Part shown: piece after piece, positions 8,207 to 16,592 of the stretch | Layout of the letters: each line of letters begins with the position of its first letter | Numbering within the stretch: position 1 is the first letter of the stretch | NCBI RefSeq assembly: GCF_016919245.1 | Contig: NZ_JAFEJA010000002.1 | Span: 1,242,501-1,306,500, forward strand | DNA length: 64,000 nt | Origin: Streptomyces zhihengii | GTDB taxonomy: Bacteria > Actinomycetota > Actinomycetes > Streptomycetales > Streptomycetaceae | Reading direction: 5' to 3' | Translations under genes and position numbers: made by a program | The notes under the pieces: model-generated | Databases searched by the model: none | The model's input: the letters and a program-made list of their open reading frames with translations, nothing else | What the model was told of the DNA's origin: nothing

Positions 8207-8536
8207 CTAAGGGGCGCACCCGGGGTCGTCGACCACGACCGCGTTGGCCGGGATCACGATGACGTCGCCCGCCCCGCCCTCCGGGTCGCTGAGGACCGCC
8301 TGGGTCGTCGCGTAGCCGCGCCGGCCCGGGCCGACGCACTTCGAGGCCACGTTGCCGAAGCCGTCGGGGAAGTTGTAGACCTCCGCGGGCGTGCCGTCGC
8401 CGACCTTGCCCCACACGGGGGCGTCGCTCTTGCCGCGCTCCTCGTAGTACTCCGGGCCGCACCCGGACAGCAGGACGCCCGCCAGCACCGCGGCCCACAC
8501 GGGCGTGGTGCGGCGGGCGCCGGCGAACCGGCTCAT
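8207..8536 (-). CDS. Small lipoprotein, second of a tandem pair
   Basis: A 109-residue protein with a signal sequence ending in the lipobox LLSGC. The mature part runs through DERGKSDAP-like and PDGFGNVASKCVG motifs. It is a clear paralogue of the upstream gene: both share 'ERGK.DA', 'TPA.V.N.PDGFGN.A.KCVG' and a 'GY.TT' strand. Its ATG overlaps the stop of the upstream gene as TGATG, which implies translational coupling. Two mature Cys may form a disulfide. No known domain; the role at the outer face of the membrane is unknown. Confidence 0.7.
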   Translation of the reverse strand: MSRFAGARRTTPVWAAVLAGVLLSGCGPEYYEERGKSDAPVWGKVGDGTPAEVYNFPDGFGNVASKCVGPGRRGYATTQAVLSDPEGGAGDVIVIPANAVVVDDPGCAP

Positions 8537-8817
8537 CACGTGCACGTCCGGTCCGGGACGATCTCGACGTTGGACGGGCCCGTGGCGTTGGTCGTGACGT
8601 ACGCCCGGTACCCGTGGCCCACGCACTTGGTGGCGAGGTTGCCGAACCCGTCGGGCATGTTGAAGACCTGCGCCGGTGTGTCGTCCCCGCGCCCGCCCCG
8701 CACGGAGGCGTCCCCCTTGCCCCGCTCGTCGTTGTAGGCGTCCGAACACCCTGTGGCCGTGCCGGCCACGATCATCACGAGGAACACCGCAGCGACCCCC
8801 GCACGTCGTCCACGCAT
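8536..8817 (-). CDS. Small lipoprotein, first of a tandem pair
   Basis: A 93-residue lipoprotein. The signal peptide MRGRRAGVAAVFLVMIVAGTATGC ends in an acceptable lipobox. The mature chain SDAYNDERGKGDASVRGG continues with the shared core TPAQVFNMPDGFGNLATKCVG and ends in a Cys. ATG at 8817 has AGGGGGTG upstream. It lies directly before its paralogue and overlaps it by one base, so the pair forms a two-gene operon created by tandem duplication. No database family is recognised from sequence. Confidence 0.7.
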   Translation of the reverse strand: MRGRRAGVAAVFLVMIVAGTATGCSDAYNDERGKGDASVRGGRGDDTPAQVFNMPDGFGNLATKCVGHGYRAYVTTNATGPSNVEIVPDRTCT

Positions 8818-8938
8818 GGTCAACACCCCCTGAAGACAGCGCTGTTGCCTGCAGGGACATCCGCGCCCGGCCGTCCGGTTCCCGGGGCCCGGCGGCTTCT
8901 TCCGGAACCCCGCCGACCGGGCCGGCACGGGGCCGGGG

Positions 8939-9020
8939 CGTGCCCGGTGGCGTGTCCGGGGGCGTGCCGGGTGGTGTGTCCGGTGGTCCCGGCGGTGTGT
9001 CCGGAGCTGTGTCCGGCCCC
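8939..9020. repeat. 12-bp imperfect tandem repeat
   Basis: About six to seven copies of a unit near GCGTGTCCGGTG lie between the lipoprotein pair and the YihY/BrkB gene. The copies differ at one to three positions. No reading frame with a start and ribosome binding site uses them. Confidence 0.65.
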
Positions 9021-9079
9021 GCCACGTCTGACGACCGGCTTGCGGGGGCACACGAGCCGCAGCACACGAAGGGGGGACC

Positions 9080-10039
9080 ATGGGAACGGCCGTACACGTA
9101 CCCCAGACACGGGACATGGTGGGCGACGAGCTCTCCGGCGACGAGGCGCTCACCGCTCTGCGCCGCTACGGCGGGTGGCGGCTCCTGCTCGACGCCTTCG
9201 CCCGCTTCCGGTACGCGGACGGGTTCAGCTCCGCCCGCTCCCTCGGGTTCCAGGTGGTGCTCGGCATCGTGCCGTTCGTCATCGCGCTGGTCGGCGTCGC
9301 CACCACCCTGCACACCGAGGCCGTCGGCCGGGTGGTGGACCAGGTGCTCTCCCGCATCGTGCCGGGAGCCAGCGCCCCGCTCGTCGAGCAGGCCCTCGCC
9401 GACACCCGCCGCAGCGCGGGCGCGGACATCGCCGGGGCGGTGGCGATGTGGACGGGCCTCGCCTTCGCCGTCCTCAACCTGGCCTCCGCGATGGCCCAGA
9501 TCGAACGCGGCTGCAACCGCATCTACGGCATCGAGCGCGACCGCGCCTTCCCGCTGAAGTACGGCCGCGGCGTGCTGCTCGCCCTGTGCGCGGGCCTCCC
9601 GCTCGGCGGCGGATTCCTCGCCGTCGTCGCCGGCGAGGAGGTGGGGGAGCCCGTCGTCACCGCCCTCGGACTGCCGCCGGCACTGCTCGGCTGGTGGGGC
9701 GCGCTGCACGTGCCGATCGGCGTCGCGCTGGCGTGCGTCGCCTCGACCGTGATCTTCCGCTGGGCGCCGCGCCGGCGCCAGCCCGGTTACACCTGGCTCG
9801 CGTTCGGCTCCGGCATCCATCTGGTGCTGTGGGTGTGCGCGACCTGGCTGCTCGCGCTCTATGTCGGCCGCAGCGGGTCGTTCGGCGCGGTCTACGGACC
9901 GCTGACCGCCTTCGTCGCCCTGCTGCTGTGGGCCAATGTGACCGGTGTCGCGCTGTTCCTCGGCATCGCGTTCGCCGCGCAGCTCGAGGCGGCCCGGGCG
10001 GGCCAGGAGAAGCCGGTCCGGCCGGACCCCGGGAGCTGA
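9080..10039 (+). CDS. YihY/BrkB-family membrane protein
   Basis: A 319-residue integral membrane protein of the YihY/virulence factor BrkB family. After an N-terminal cytoplasmic stretch (residues 1-45) come [24 protein letters not shown] and at least five further hydrophobic segments, including [25 protein letters not shown], a family hallmark region, and the final [35 protein letters not shown] at 9080 follows GGGGGG. The family's transport substrate is not settled. A second member lies at 37319-38242. The stop codon forms part of the first unit of the downstream tandem repeat. Confidence 0.8.
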   Translation: MGTAVHVPQTRDMVGDELSGDEALTALRRYGGWRLLLDAFARFRYADGFSSARSLGFQVVLGIVPFVIALVGVATTLHTEAVGRVVDQVLSRIVPGASAPLVEQALADTRRSAGADIAGAVAMWTGLAFAVLNLASAMAQIERGCNRIYGIERDRAFPLKYGRGVLLALCAGLPLGGGFLAVVAGEEVGEPVVTALGLPPALLGWWGALHVPIGVALACVASTVIFRWAPRRRQPGYTWLAFGSGIHLVLWVCATWLLALYVGRSGSFGAVYGPLTAFVALLLWANVTGVALFLGIAFAAQLEAARAGQEKPVRPDPGS

Positions 10040-10248
10040 CCCGCCCGGCCCCCGGGAGCCGACCGCCAGGACCCGGTTGCCGTGCGGCCCGGGCCCCGGG
10101 AGCCGACCGCCAGGACCCGGTTGCGGTGCGGCCCGGGCCCCGGGAGCTGACCGCCAGGACCCGGCGGCCGTGGGGCCCGGCCCCCGGGAGCCGACCCGCC
10201 CGGCCGACCCGCCCGGCCGACCCGCCCGGCCGACCCGCCGGGCGGGCG
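10031..10248. repeat. 44-bp tandem repeat with embedded stop codon, plus GACCCGCCCGGCC array
   Basis: Units beginning GGGAGC(T/C)GACC start at 10031, 10054, 10098, 10142 and 10186, giving three spacings of exactly 44 bases. The first unit contains the TGA stop of the YihY/BrkB gene. From 10190 to 10240 about four copies of GACCCGCCCGGCC follow. The array fills the whole spacer between the two convergent genes. Confidence 0.85.
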
Positions 10249-11352
10249 TCAGCCGCGGGGCGTCGCGGCCAGGCCGGCGTGCCCTGCCGCCGCTTCCAGC
10301 AGGCGGGGGACACCCGCTTCGAGCGAGGGCCCGAAGACCGTGTCGTCCGGGCGCTCGCCCCGCAGCCAGCGGGTGCGGATGGCCTCGCAGAAGATCGCCG
10401 CCTTCCACAGCGCGAGGGTCTGGTACCAGGGGAGCGGGGTGAGATCGAGACCCGTGCGGGAGCAGTAGCGCTCGGCCAGCTCGCGCCGGGTGAGGTGGCC
10501 GGGCTCCCGTGTGACGGGGGTGAGTTCGAGCGGGGTGGCCACGGCGCCGGCCTCGGACCAGGTGGCGGTGAGATAGCCGAGGTCCGCCAGCGGATCGCCG
10601 AGCGTCGCCATCTCCCAGTCGAGGATCGCGAGGATCCTCGCCGGCGCCCGCGGGGCGAACATCAGGTTGCCCATGCGGTAGTCGCCGTGCACCACCGAAG
10701 CCGCCTGGCTCGGCGGCAGGTTGCCGGCGAGCCAGTCCGCGATCCGCTCCACCGCGGGCAGGGCGCGCGTGGTGTTGACCTCCCACAGGCCGCGGAACCG
10801 GTCGACCTGGCGCCGGAGATACCCGCCGGGGGAGCCCAGGGAGGCGAGTTCGCCCTGGGTCACGTCGATGCCGTGCAGGGCGACGAGGGCGTCGACGACC
10901 GCCTCGCCGGTGGCACGGCGCCGCGCGGCGGGGGCGAGGTGGGCCGGGACGGTGTCGGTGACGACCGTCCCGTCGAGGCGGCGCATGAGGTAGAAGGGCA
11001 CGCCCAGGACCGACGCGTCCTCGCAGACCGCGACGATCTCCGGCACCGGTATGCCGTGCCCGCCGAGGATCCTCTGGATGCGGGCCTCGCGCACCATGTC
11101 GTGCGTCGACCTCGGCAGCGGCGGGCGCGGCCCCCGTCGCAGGACGACGGACTCGCCGCCGCGGCGGACGAGATACGTGATGTTGGAGTGCCCGTCGCCG
11201 ATGCGCCGCCAGGAGAGCGGGCCCCGTCCGATCCCGTGGGCGTCGAGGAAGTCGGTGACCGCGTCGACGACCAGGAGCGGAGGGGCGGTGAGACGACGGG
11301 CCTCCTGCCGGCTCGCGACGACCTCCGCACCGTCGGGAACGCTCTCCATCAC
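10249..11352 (-). CDS. APH-fold phosphotransferase (ACAD10/11-type partner)
   Basis: A 367-residue kinase-like protein of the aminoglycoside phosphotransferase superfamily. Visible are the nucleotide-binding start DGHSNITYLVRRGGESVVLRR, the catalytic loop VVHGDYRMGNLMF (Asp and Asn of HGDxxxxN) and the metal-binding ILDWEMATLGDPLADLGY (DxD-type Asp). In this context, next to an acyl-CoA dehydrogenase, the family acts on hydroxyacyl groups as in ACAD10/11 rather than on antibiotics (inference from family). A GTG at 11352 or ATG at 11349 overlaps the end of the dehydrogenase gene, so the two are translationally coupled. Confidence 0.8.
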   Translation of the reverse strand: MMESVPDGAEVVASRQEARRLTAPPLLVVDAVTDFLDAHGIGRGPLSWRRIGDGHSNITYLVRRGGESVVLRRGPRPPLPRSTHDMVREARIQRILGGHGIPVPEIVAVCEDASVLGVPFYLMRRLDGTVVTDTVPAHLAPAARRRATGEAVVDALVALHGIDVTQGELASLGSPGGYLRRQVDRFRGLWEVNTTRALPAVERIADWLAGNLPPSQAASVVHGDYRMGNLMFAPRAPARILAILDWEMATLGDPLADLGYLTATWSEAGAVATPLELTPVTREPGHLTRRELAERYCSRTGLDLTPLPWYQTLALWKAAIFCEAIRTRWLRGERPDDTVFGPSLEAGVPRLLEAAAGHAGLAATPRG

Positions 11353-12629
11353 GCGTCCCCGCCCCGTCCCGCGACCGCTTCGCCCAAGGCCGGTTCACCG
11401 GCGCGGACGGCGGCGTTCCGGGCCGCCGAGGCCCGGCGGGCGATCGCCCACCGGTGGGTCTCGTTGGGGCCGTCGTAGATGCGGAACGGGCGGACCTCGT
11501 TCAGGAACTGCGCCAGCGGGAGCCCGTCGGAGACCCCGTCCCCGCCGCAGATCTGGACGGCGCGGTCGATCACCCGGAAGATCGCCTCCGAGCAGTGCAC
11601 CTTCGCGACGGAGGACATCGCCGAGCCCGCCTTCGGGTCGCCGTGCAGCAGTGCCGCGGTCTTGGTGATGACGGCGTCGGACGTCTCGATGTCGATCACG
11701 GACTCCGCGATCAGGTGCTGCGCCAGGCCGAGCGAGTCGATCGGCCCGCCGAACAGCTCCCGCCGCGCGGCCCGGTCCAGTGCGATGTCGAGGGAGCGGC
11801 GTGCCAGCCCCAGCCACCGCATGCAGTGGGTCAGCCGTGCCGGGCCCAGCCGGACCTGCGCGTAGCGGAAGCCGAGCCCCACCTCGCCGAGTACCGCGTC
11901 GTCGGGGACGAAGCAGTCCTCGATGTGCAGGTGCGGGTGACCGCCGTCGATGGAGCGGTCGACGGTGTGGATCGCCCCGCCGACCCGGATGCCGGGGTTC
12001 GCCATGTCGACGAGGAACATGGTGGCCCCTTCGGGCGAGCCGTCCACGGCCGGGGTCCGCGCCATCACGATGCAGAACGCGGCGCCCACGGCGCCGCTGG
12101 TGAACCGCTTGTGACCGTTGATCACCCAGCCGCCGGCGGTGCGTCCGGCCGTGGTCCGCAGCGCCGCCGGGTCGGATCCGGCTCCCGGGTGGGGCTCGGT
12201 CATGCCGAAGCACGACCGGACCTCCCCCGCGGCCAGCGGCACGAGGAAGCGCTGCTTCTGGTCCTCCGTCGCCACCAGGTTGAGCAGGTGCATGTTGCCC
12301 TCGTCGGGGGCCATGCAGTTGAGGGCGCTCGGGCCGATCGGCGAGTATCCGGCCTCCTGGAGGATCGGCGACCAGTGCACGAGGGGCAGGCCCTGCCCGC
12401 CGTACTCCTTCGGCACGTGCGGAGCGAAGACGCCGGCTTCCTTCGCCGCCGCCTGGAGCCGGTCACGGGTCGCCCGGTCGAGCCGGCCGCCCGGCGGGGG
12501 CTCCGCGCCGATCACCTGCTCGCGGACGAACCGGCGTGTACGCGCCCGCAGTTCCTCCACCTCGTCGGGGAGATGGGTGAAGGCCTCGGGGGCCGGCGCG
12601 CCCCGCCCGGGCTCCTCGTTCGCCGTCAT
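11349..12629 (-). CDS. Acyl-CoA dehydrogenase family protein
   Basis: A 426-residue FAD enzyme that oxidises an acyl-CoA at the alpha-beta bond. The N-terminal helical domain, then CFGMTEPHPGAGSDPAALRTTA (flavin/substrate loop) and WVINGHKRFTSGA (FAD-binding beta domain), and the C-terminal CGGDGVSDGLPLAQFLNEVRPFRIYDGPNETHRWAIARR are all typical of ACAD10/11-like members. ATG at 12629. It is the first gene of a two-gene operon with the APH-fold protein and is read away from the TetR gene across a palindromic operator. The substrate is probably a 4- or 5-hydroxy or medium-chain acyl-CoA (family inference). Confidence 0.85.
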   Translation of the reverse strand: MTANEEPGRGAPAPEAFTHLPDEVEELRARTRRFVREQVIGAEPPPGGRLDRATRDRLQAAAKEAGVFAPHVPKEYGGQGLPLVHWSPILQEAGYSPIGPSALNCMAPDEGNMHLLNLVATEDQKQRFLVPLAAGEVRSCFGMTEPHPGAGSDPAALRTTAGRTAGGWVINGHKRFTSGAVGAAFCIVMARTPAVDGSPEGATMFLVDMANPGIRVGGAIHTVDRSIDGGHPHLHIEDCFVPDDAVLGEVGLGFRYAQVRLGPARLTHCMRWLGLARRSLDIALDRAARRELFGGPIDSLGLAQHLIAESVIDIETSDAVITKTAALLHGDPKAGSAMSSVAKVHCSEAIFRVIDRAVQICGGDGVSDGLPLAQFLNEVRPFRIYDGPNETHRWAIARRASAARNAAVRAGEPALGEAVAGRGGDA

Positions 12630-12701
12630 GTGCCGTCCTTCCCGTCCGCGGTGCTTCCCGCCCGCACTGACCCGGACATCCGGATACCGATCGGCCGCTC
12701 G

Positions 12702-12725
12702 TTTACCGAGCGATCGCTCGGTAAA
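12702..12725. promoter_or_regulatory. TetR operator, perfect 24-bp palindrome
   Basis: The half TTTACCGAGCGA is followed by its exact reverse complement with no spacer. It sits between the divergent acyl-CoA dehydrogenase operon and the TetR gene, about 75 bases before the first and 105 before the second. The ACCGAGCG/CGCTCGGT core is typical of TetR sites linked to acyl-CoA catabolism. Confidence 0.8.
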
Positions 12726-12830
12726 GTGAAGGGTGGTGCCGAGGGCATGTCAAGAGGCCCGTCATCGGGCGTGCCGGACCGGCGCTGCATACTGTGCCGA
12801 CACGGCGAAGATCCGGGGGAGAGGTGCACG

Positions 12831-13448
12831 GTGGCGAGCAGTCAGGCCGAAACGGGCTGGAGGTCGTACCCCGACGGCACCCTGCCGCCGATCCTCGGGA
12901 CCGCGCTGGCCTGCTTCGTCGAGCACGGCTACCACGGCACCTCGATCCGCGCGGTGGCCGCACGCGCCGGGCTCTCGGTGCCGGGGCTCTACTACCACTA
13001 CCCCTCGAAGCAGGCCCTGCTCGTCGCGATCGTCTCCCATGCCATGGACGACCTGTGGCAGCGCAGCCTCGCCGCCCTGGAGGAGGCCGGCGACGACGCC
13101 GCGCGACGGCTTGACCTGCTGGTGGAATGCCTCGTGCTGTTCCACGCGCACCGCAGGGACCTCGCCTTCATCGCCTCCAGCGAGATCCGCAGCCTCACCG
13201 GACAGGCGCGCACCACCTACATCGGCGCCCGCGACCGTCAGCAGCGCCTGATGGACGGCGTGATCGAGGACGGTGTCGCGCGGAAGGTCTTCACCACGGC
13301 GTACCCGCGTGACGTCTCCCGGGCCGTCGTCACCATGTGCACCGGCGTCGCCCAGTGGTACAGCGCCGACGGCCCGCACAGCCCGCGGCAACTCGCCGAG
13401 CGGTACCGCGCCATGACCCGCGGGACGGTCGGCGCACCGGCCGTCTGA
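12831..13448 (+). CDS. TetR-family transcriptional regulator
   Basis: A 205-residue repressor. The N-terminal HTH covers ILGTALACFVEHGYHGTSIRAVAARAGLSVPGLYYHYPSKQALLVAIV (about residues 18-66), including the canonical GLYYHYPSK end. The C-terminal helical domain resembles the fatty-acid/acyl-CoA-sensing TetR_C group (ARTTYIGARDRQQRLMDGVIEDGV). GTG at 12831 is chosen because GGGGGAGAGG lies 8 bases upstream. It is divergent from the acyl-CoA dehydrogenase operon; together with the palindrome this suggests it represses both directions until an acyl-CoA binds. Confidence 0.85.
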   Translation: MASSQAETGWRSYPDGTLPPILGTALACFVEHGYHGTSIRAVAARAGLSVPGLYYHYPSKQALLVAIVSHAMDDLWQRSLAALEEAGDDAARRLDLLVECLVLFHAHRRDLAFIASSEIRSLTGQARTTYIGARDRQQRLMDGVIEDGVARKVFTTAYPRDVSRAVVTMCTGVAQWYSADGPHSPRQLAERYRAMTRGTVGAPAV

Positions 13449-13586
13449 CGGGCCCGGCACCATGCCCGCCCCGCGCCGGGACCCCGCCCGGGGCGTCGCC
13501 CGGCCTCCGCGCGGGAGGCGTCGTCGAACGGGCCCGGAGCGCCGGGTGAGCGCCGGGCGCCGCTCCACGGGTCGGATCAGCCGGAG

Positions 13587-14120
13587 TCAGCCGGGGAAGG
13601 AGAAGTACAGCGCGTCGCCGTAGAAGGACGCGAAGTGCCGCTGCCAGTCGGACCGGACCGAGGCCAGCCACGCGTCGTTCCGGCCGGCGATCGCCGCCTC
13701 GGCCTCGGCGACGGCGGCGGGGATCTCCGAGGACGCCAGACGCCGCACGCTCTCCGCCGGGTCGTCGTCCGTCATCGAGACGATCTCCCCGGTCTCCAGG
13801 ACGAAGTACTTCGCCTGCTGCTTCGCGAGGTGGGCCGTGGTCCCGGCGACGCACGCGGCGAACTCGGCGTCGTCCTCCAGGCCCCGGCCGACCGCGCGCA
13901 GGAGGTCGCCGAGCAGGGCCGCCCCTCCGGCGTACTCCGCGGCGATGCCGATCGGAGGGTTCCAGATCATGGACGGGACGATCGTCGTGCCGCGCCCCAC
14001 CAGGAGCTTGTGCGCGAGCGGGATGTCCCAGTTGTGCTCGGATATGCAGCGGACCGGCTTGGGGATCTCCGCGTCGTTCGGCATCGAGTCGGCGGAGTAG
14101 AGGTACGAACGGTTTGCCAT
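13587..14120 (-). CDS. Uncharacterised protein (MANRSYLYS type)
   Basis: A 177-residue soluble protein with no recognised catalytic motif. It starts MANRSYLYSADSMPNDAE, has a Trp/Pro-rich middle (HNWDIPLAHKLLVG, WNPPIGIAAEYAGG), a conserved-looking AKYFVLETGEIVSM strand and a helical end closing with FYGDALYFSFPG. The ATG at 14120 is preferred to upstream starts that give a Pro/Arg-rich tail. Proteins with this start occur widely in actinomycetes, to my memory, as unassigned families. It is divergent from the cobalamin operon. No function is offered. Confidence 0.65.
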   Translation of the reverse strand: MANRSYLYSADSMPNDAEIPKPVRCISEHNWDIPLAHKLLVGRGTTIVPSMIWNPPIGIAAEYAGGAALLGDLLRAVGRGLEDDAEFAACVAGTTAHLAKQQAKYFVLETGEIVSMTDDDPAESVRRLASSEIPAAVAEAEAAIAGRNDAWLASVRSDWQRHFASFYGDALYFSFPG

Positions 14121-14217
14121 GGCGGCGACGCTAACACCGGGGACCGACAACACCGGTGCCGGCAGGCGCCGGTGCGGGCGCCGGGGCGGTGCCGCTCCCG
14201 GTGCCGGGGTGCGCCCT

Positions 14218-14245
14218 TTGCCGTTTTCCCGGGGAACCATAGGAT
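14218..14245 (+). promoter_or_regulatory. Candidate promoter of the cobalamin uptake operon
   Basis: TTGCCG (14218-14223) and TAGGAT (14240-14245) are 16 bases apart. They lie directly before the riboswitch, so the transcript would begin at its 5' edge. Prediction from sequence. Confidence 0.5.
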
Positions 14246-14249
14246 CAAC

Positions 14250-14425
14250 AGGTCATCGCCGCGACGGGAGACAGGAAGCCGGTGCGAATCCGGCACGGTC
14301 CCGCCACTGTGACCGGGGAGCCGACCCCTCCATGAGCCACTGCGCGCAGCGCGGGAAGGCCGGGGAACGCCGATCCGGAAGTCAGGACACTGGCCTGTCG
14401 CGGGCCCGATCCGAGGAGCGCGGAC
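14250..14425 (+). promoter_or_regulatory. Cobalamin riboswitch
   Basis: The leader holds the classic order: CCGGTGCGAATCCGGC, then GGTCCCGCCACTGTGA, the B12 box AGCCACTG (14337-14344), and a 3' part GAAGTCAGGACACTGGCCTG. The ribosome binding site AGGAGG of the first gene lies just after it at 14431-14436. Control is therefore probably by hiding the ribosome binding site when cobalamin is bound (mechanism inferred). It precedes a btuF/btuC/btuD-like operon, which fits. Confidence 0.93.
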
Positions 14426-14442
14426 TCCGCAGGAGGCTTTAC

Positions 14443-15483
14443 GTGTACGACGGCATGCCCCGTCCCTTCGCCCTGCCCGACACCGGGCCCGGCCGCCGTG
14501 CCGTGCGCACGGCCGGAGCCGTCGCCGCACTGGCGGCGGTCCTTCTCACCGGCTGCGGCGCGCCCGGCGCCCCGCGGCAGGACAAGCCCGCGGCGGCCGC
14601 GGCGGACGGCTTCCCTCTCACCGTGGAGAACTGCGGTGTCCGCACGACCTACGAGGCGCCGCCCTCCCGGGTGGTGACCATCCACCAGCACCCGGCCGAA
14701 CTGCTGCTCTCCCTCGGTCTGAAGGACCGGATGATCGGGACCGCCTTCCCCGACTCCGCCGTCCTCCCCGGACTGAGCGAGGACTTCGCGGCCGTCCCCG
14801 AACTGTCGGCGAAGGAACCGTCGTTCGAGAAGATCCTCGACGCCGAGCCCGACTTCGTCTACGGCGGCTACGCCAGCGCCTTCGCCGAGAACGACGGGCG
14901 GTCCCGCGAGGCGTTCGCCGACGCCGGCATCGACACCTACCTCAACCGCGAGTACTGCGGGAAGAAGAAGGTCTCGATGCAGGACGTCTACGACGAGATC
15001 GACACCATCGGCGGCCTGTTCGGCGTGCGGGACCGGGCCGACGCACTCGTCGCCGACCTCCGGGGCCGGGTGCGGACCGCCACCGCCGAGGTCGACGGCG
15101 AGCGCGAGACGCCCGTCTTCGTCTACGACAGCGGGGACAAGAGCGCCTTCACGGCCGGCGGCCGGAGCCTCGGCACCGAGATCATCCGGCTCGCCGGCGG
15201 GCGCAACGTGTTCGCCGACCTCGACGACGTCTTCGGCGACGTCTCCTGGGAGCAGGTCGTCGCCCGCAGGCCCGAGGTCATCGCGATCTACGACTACGCC
15301 GGCGCCGGAAGCGTCGAGCAGAAGAAGGAGTTCCTGCTGGCGGAGCCCGCCCTGGCGGACGTGCCGGCCGTGCGGAACAAGCGCTTCGTGGTGCTGCCGC
15401 TGACCGCCACCCTGGTCGGCGTACGCGCACCCCGCGCCGTCGAGGACCTGGCGCGCGACCTGCACCCGCAGCGGTTCCGGTGA
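14443..15483 (+). CDS. btuF: Cobalamin ABC transporter substrate-binding lipoprotein
   Basis: A 346-residue lipoprotein with lipobox LLTGC near residue 35. The mature part is a helical-backbone binding protein of the BtuF/FhuD class: PPSRVVTIHQHPAELLLSLGL, then FEKILDAEPDFVYGGY, GTEIIRLAGGRNVFADL and WEQVVARRPEVIAIYDY. GTG at 14443 is chosen because AGGAGG lies 6 bases upstream; ATG at 14455 is an alternative. It follows a cobalamin riboswitch and overlaps the permease gene by four bases (GTGA), so the substrate is very probably a corrinoid rather than a siderophore. Confidence 0.85.
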   Translation: MYDGMPRPFALPDTGPGRRAVRTAGAVAALAAVLLTGCGAPGAPRQDKPAAAAADGFPLTVENCGVRTTYEAPPSRVVTIHQHPAELLLSLGLKDRMIGTAFPDSAVLPGLSEDFAAVPELSAKEPSFEKILDAEPDFVYGGYASAFAENDGRSREAFADAGIDTYLNREYCGKKKVSMQDVYDEIDTIGGLFGVRDRADALVADLRGRVRTATAEVDGERETPVFVYDSGDKSAFTAGGRSLGTEIIRLAGGRNVFADLDDVFGDVSWEQVVARRPEVIAIYDYAGAGSVEQKKEFLLAEPALADVPAVRNKRFVVLPLTATLVGVRAPRAVEDLARDLHPQRFR

Positions 15484-16592
15484 CCGTGCCCGCCGGGAAG
15501 ACCGCGGCCCCGCGGCTCGCCGGGACCGAGGGGCCGGGCGACACGTCCCGGCGGGTCGCCTTCGGTCCCGCCGTGCTGCTCCTCGCCGCCCTGCTCGTCG
15601 TCTCGATGACCGCCGGCATGGCCATCGGCTCCGTGCGGGTGCCGGCCGGCCAGGTGTGGGGCATCGTCGGCCACGCCCTGGGCCTGGAATGGTCGGAGGT
15701 CACCTGGTCGCGGGCCCGCGAGACCATCGTGCTCGACGTCCGCGCGCCCCGGGTGGTGCTCGGCGCGGTGACCGGGGCGGGGCTCGCCCTGATCGGCACC
15801 GCGCTCCAGGCGCTGGTGCGCAACCCGCTCGCCGAGCCCTACCTGCTCGGCGTCTCCTCGGGCGCCTCGCTCGGCGCGGTCGCGGTGATCGTCTTCGGGG
15901 TGCAGGTCTTCGGGCATCTCTCGCTCTCGGCCGCCGCGTTCGCGGGCGCCCTGCTGACCCTGTTCCTCGTCTACACGACGGCCCGCAGCGGGGGCAGGAT
16001 CACCTCGGGCCGGCTCGTGCTGTCGGGCGTCGCCTACGCCCTGGTGCTCACCGCGGTGATGAACCTGCTGCTGCTGACGAGCGACCGGGGCAACGAGGCC
16101 CGTGCGGTGCTCGCCTGGACCATGGGCGGACTCGGCGGTGTGCGGTGGGGGACGCTGTGGCTGCCGGCCGGCGCAATGCTGCTCGGCCTCGGCGTCCTGC
16201 TCCTCCAGGCACGCCCGCTGAACCTGCTGATGGCGGGCGAGGAGGCCGCGACGACGATGGGCCTCGACGTGGCCCGCTTCCGGGCCCGTCTGTTCGTCCT
16301 GCTGTCGCTGCTCACCGGTGTGCTGGTCGCGGCCGCGGGGCCGATCGGCTTCGTCGGGCTGATGACACCGCACGTCGTGCGGCTGTTCGTCGGCGGCGAC
16401 CACCGGCGGGTGCTCCCCGCGGCGGCACTCGGCGGCGCCGTCTTCCTGCTCTGGGCGGACATCGCCGCCCGCACCGTGGCCGCGCCGGCGGAACTGCCCG
16501 TCGGCGTGCTCACGGCGCTCACCGGCGGACCGTTCTTCCTGTGGCTGATGCGCCGCGACGCCCGCCGGACCACGGGCGGAGGTCCCGCGTGA
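15480..16592 (+). CDS. btuC: Cobalamin ABC transporter permease
   Basis: A 370-residue FecCD/BtuC-family permease with about ten transmembrane segments. Family landmarks are RAPRVVLGAVTGAGLALIGTALQALVRNPLAEPYLLGVSSGASLGA and the coupling-helix region GLVGLMTPH-like (IGFVGLMTPHVVRLFVGGDHRRVLP). The N-terminal 25 residues are a cytoplasmic extension. The start overlaps the stop of the binding-protein gene and its end overlaps the ATPase start (GTGA), so the three are one coupled operon under the riboswitch. Confidence 0.88.
   Translation: MTVPAGKTAAPRLAGTEGPGDTSRRVAFGPAVLLLAALLVVSMTAGMAIGSVRVPAGQVWGIVGHALGLEWSEVTWSRARETIVLDVRAPRVVLGAVTGAGLALIGTALQALVRNPLAEPYLLGVSSGASLGAVAVIVFGVQVFGHLSLSAAAFAGALLTLFLVYTTARSGGRITSGRLVLSGVAYALVLTAVMNLLLLTSDRGNEARAVLAWTMGGLGGVRWGTLWLPAGAMLLGLGVLLLQARPLNLLMAGEEAATTMGLDVARFRARLFVLLSLLTGVLVAAAGPIGFVGLMTPHVVRLFVGGDHRRVLPAAALGGAVFLLWADIAARTVAAPAELPVGVLTALTGGPFFLWLMRRDARRTTGGGPA

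Noticed and set aside
8207..11398. Minus-strand frame of more than 1000 residues crossing five genes
   Set aside because: It is a GC-bias chance frame running through the YihY/BrkB gene, the repeat array and other genes. Only its last 109 codons are a real lipoprotein gene.
11454..12830. Extension of the TetR frame far upstream
   Set aside because: It would overlap the acyl-CoA dehydrogenase on the other strand and run through the operator. The GTG at 12831 has a proper ribosome binding site and homology begins there.
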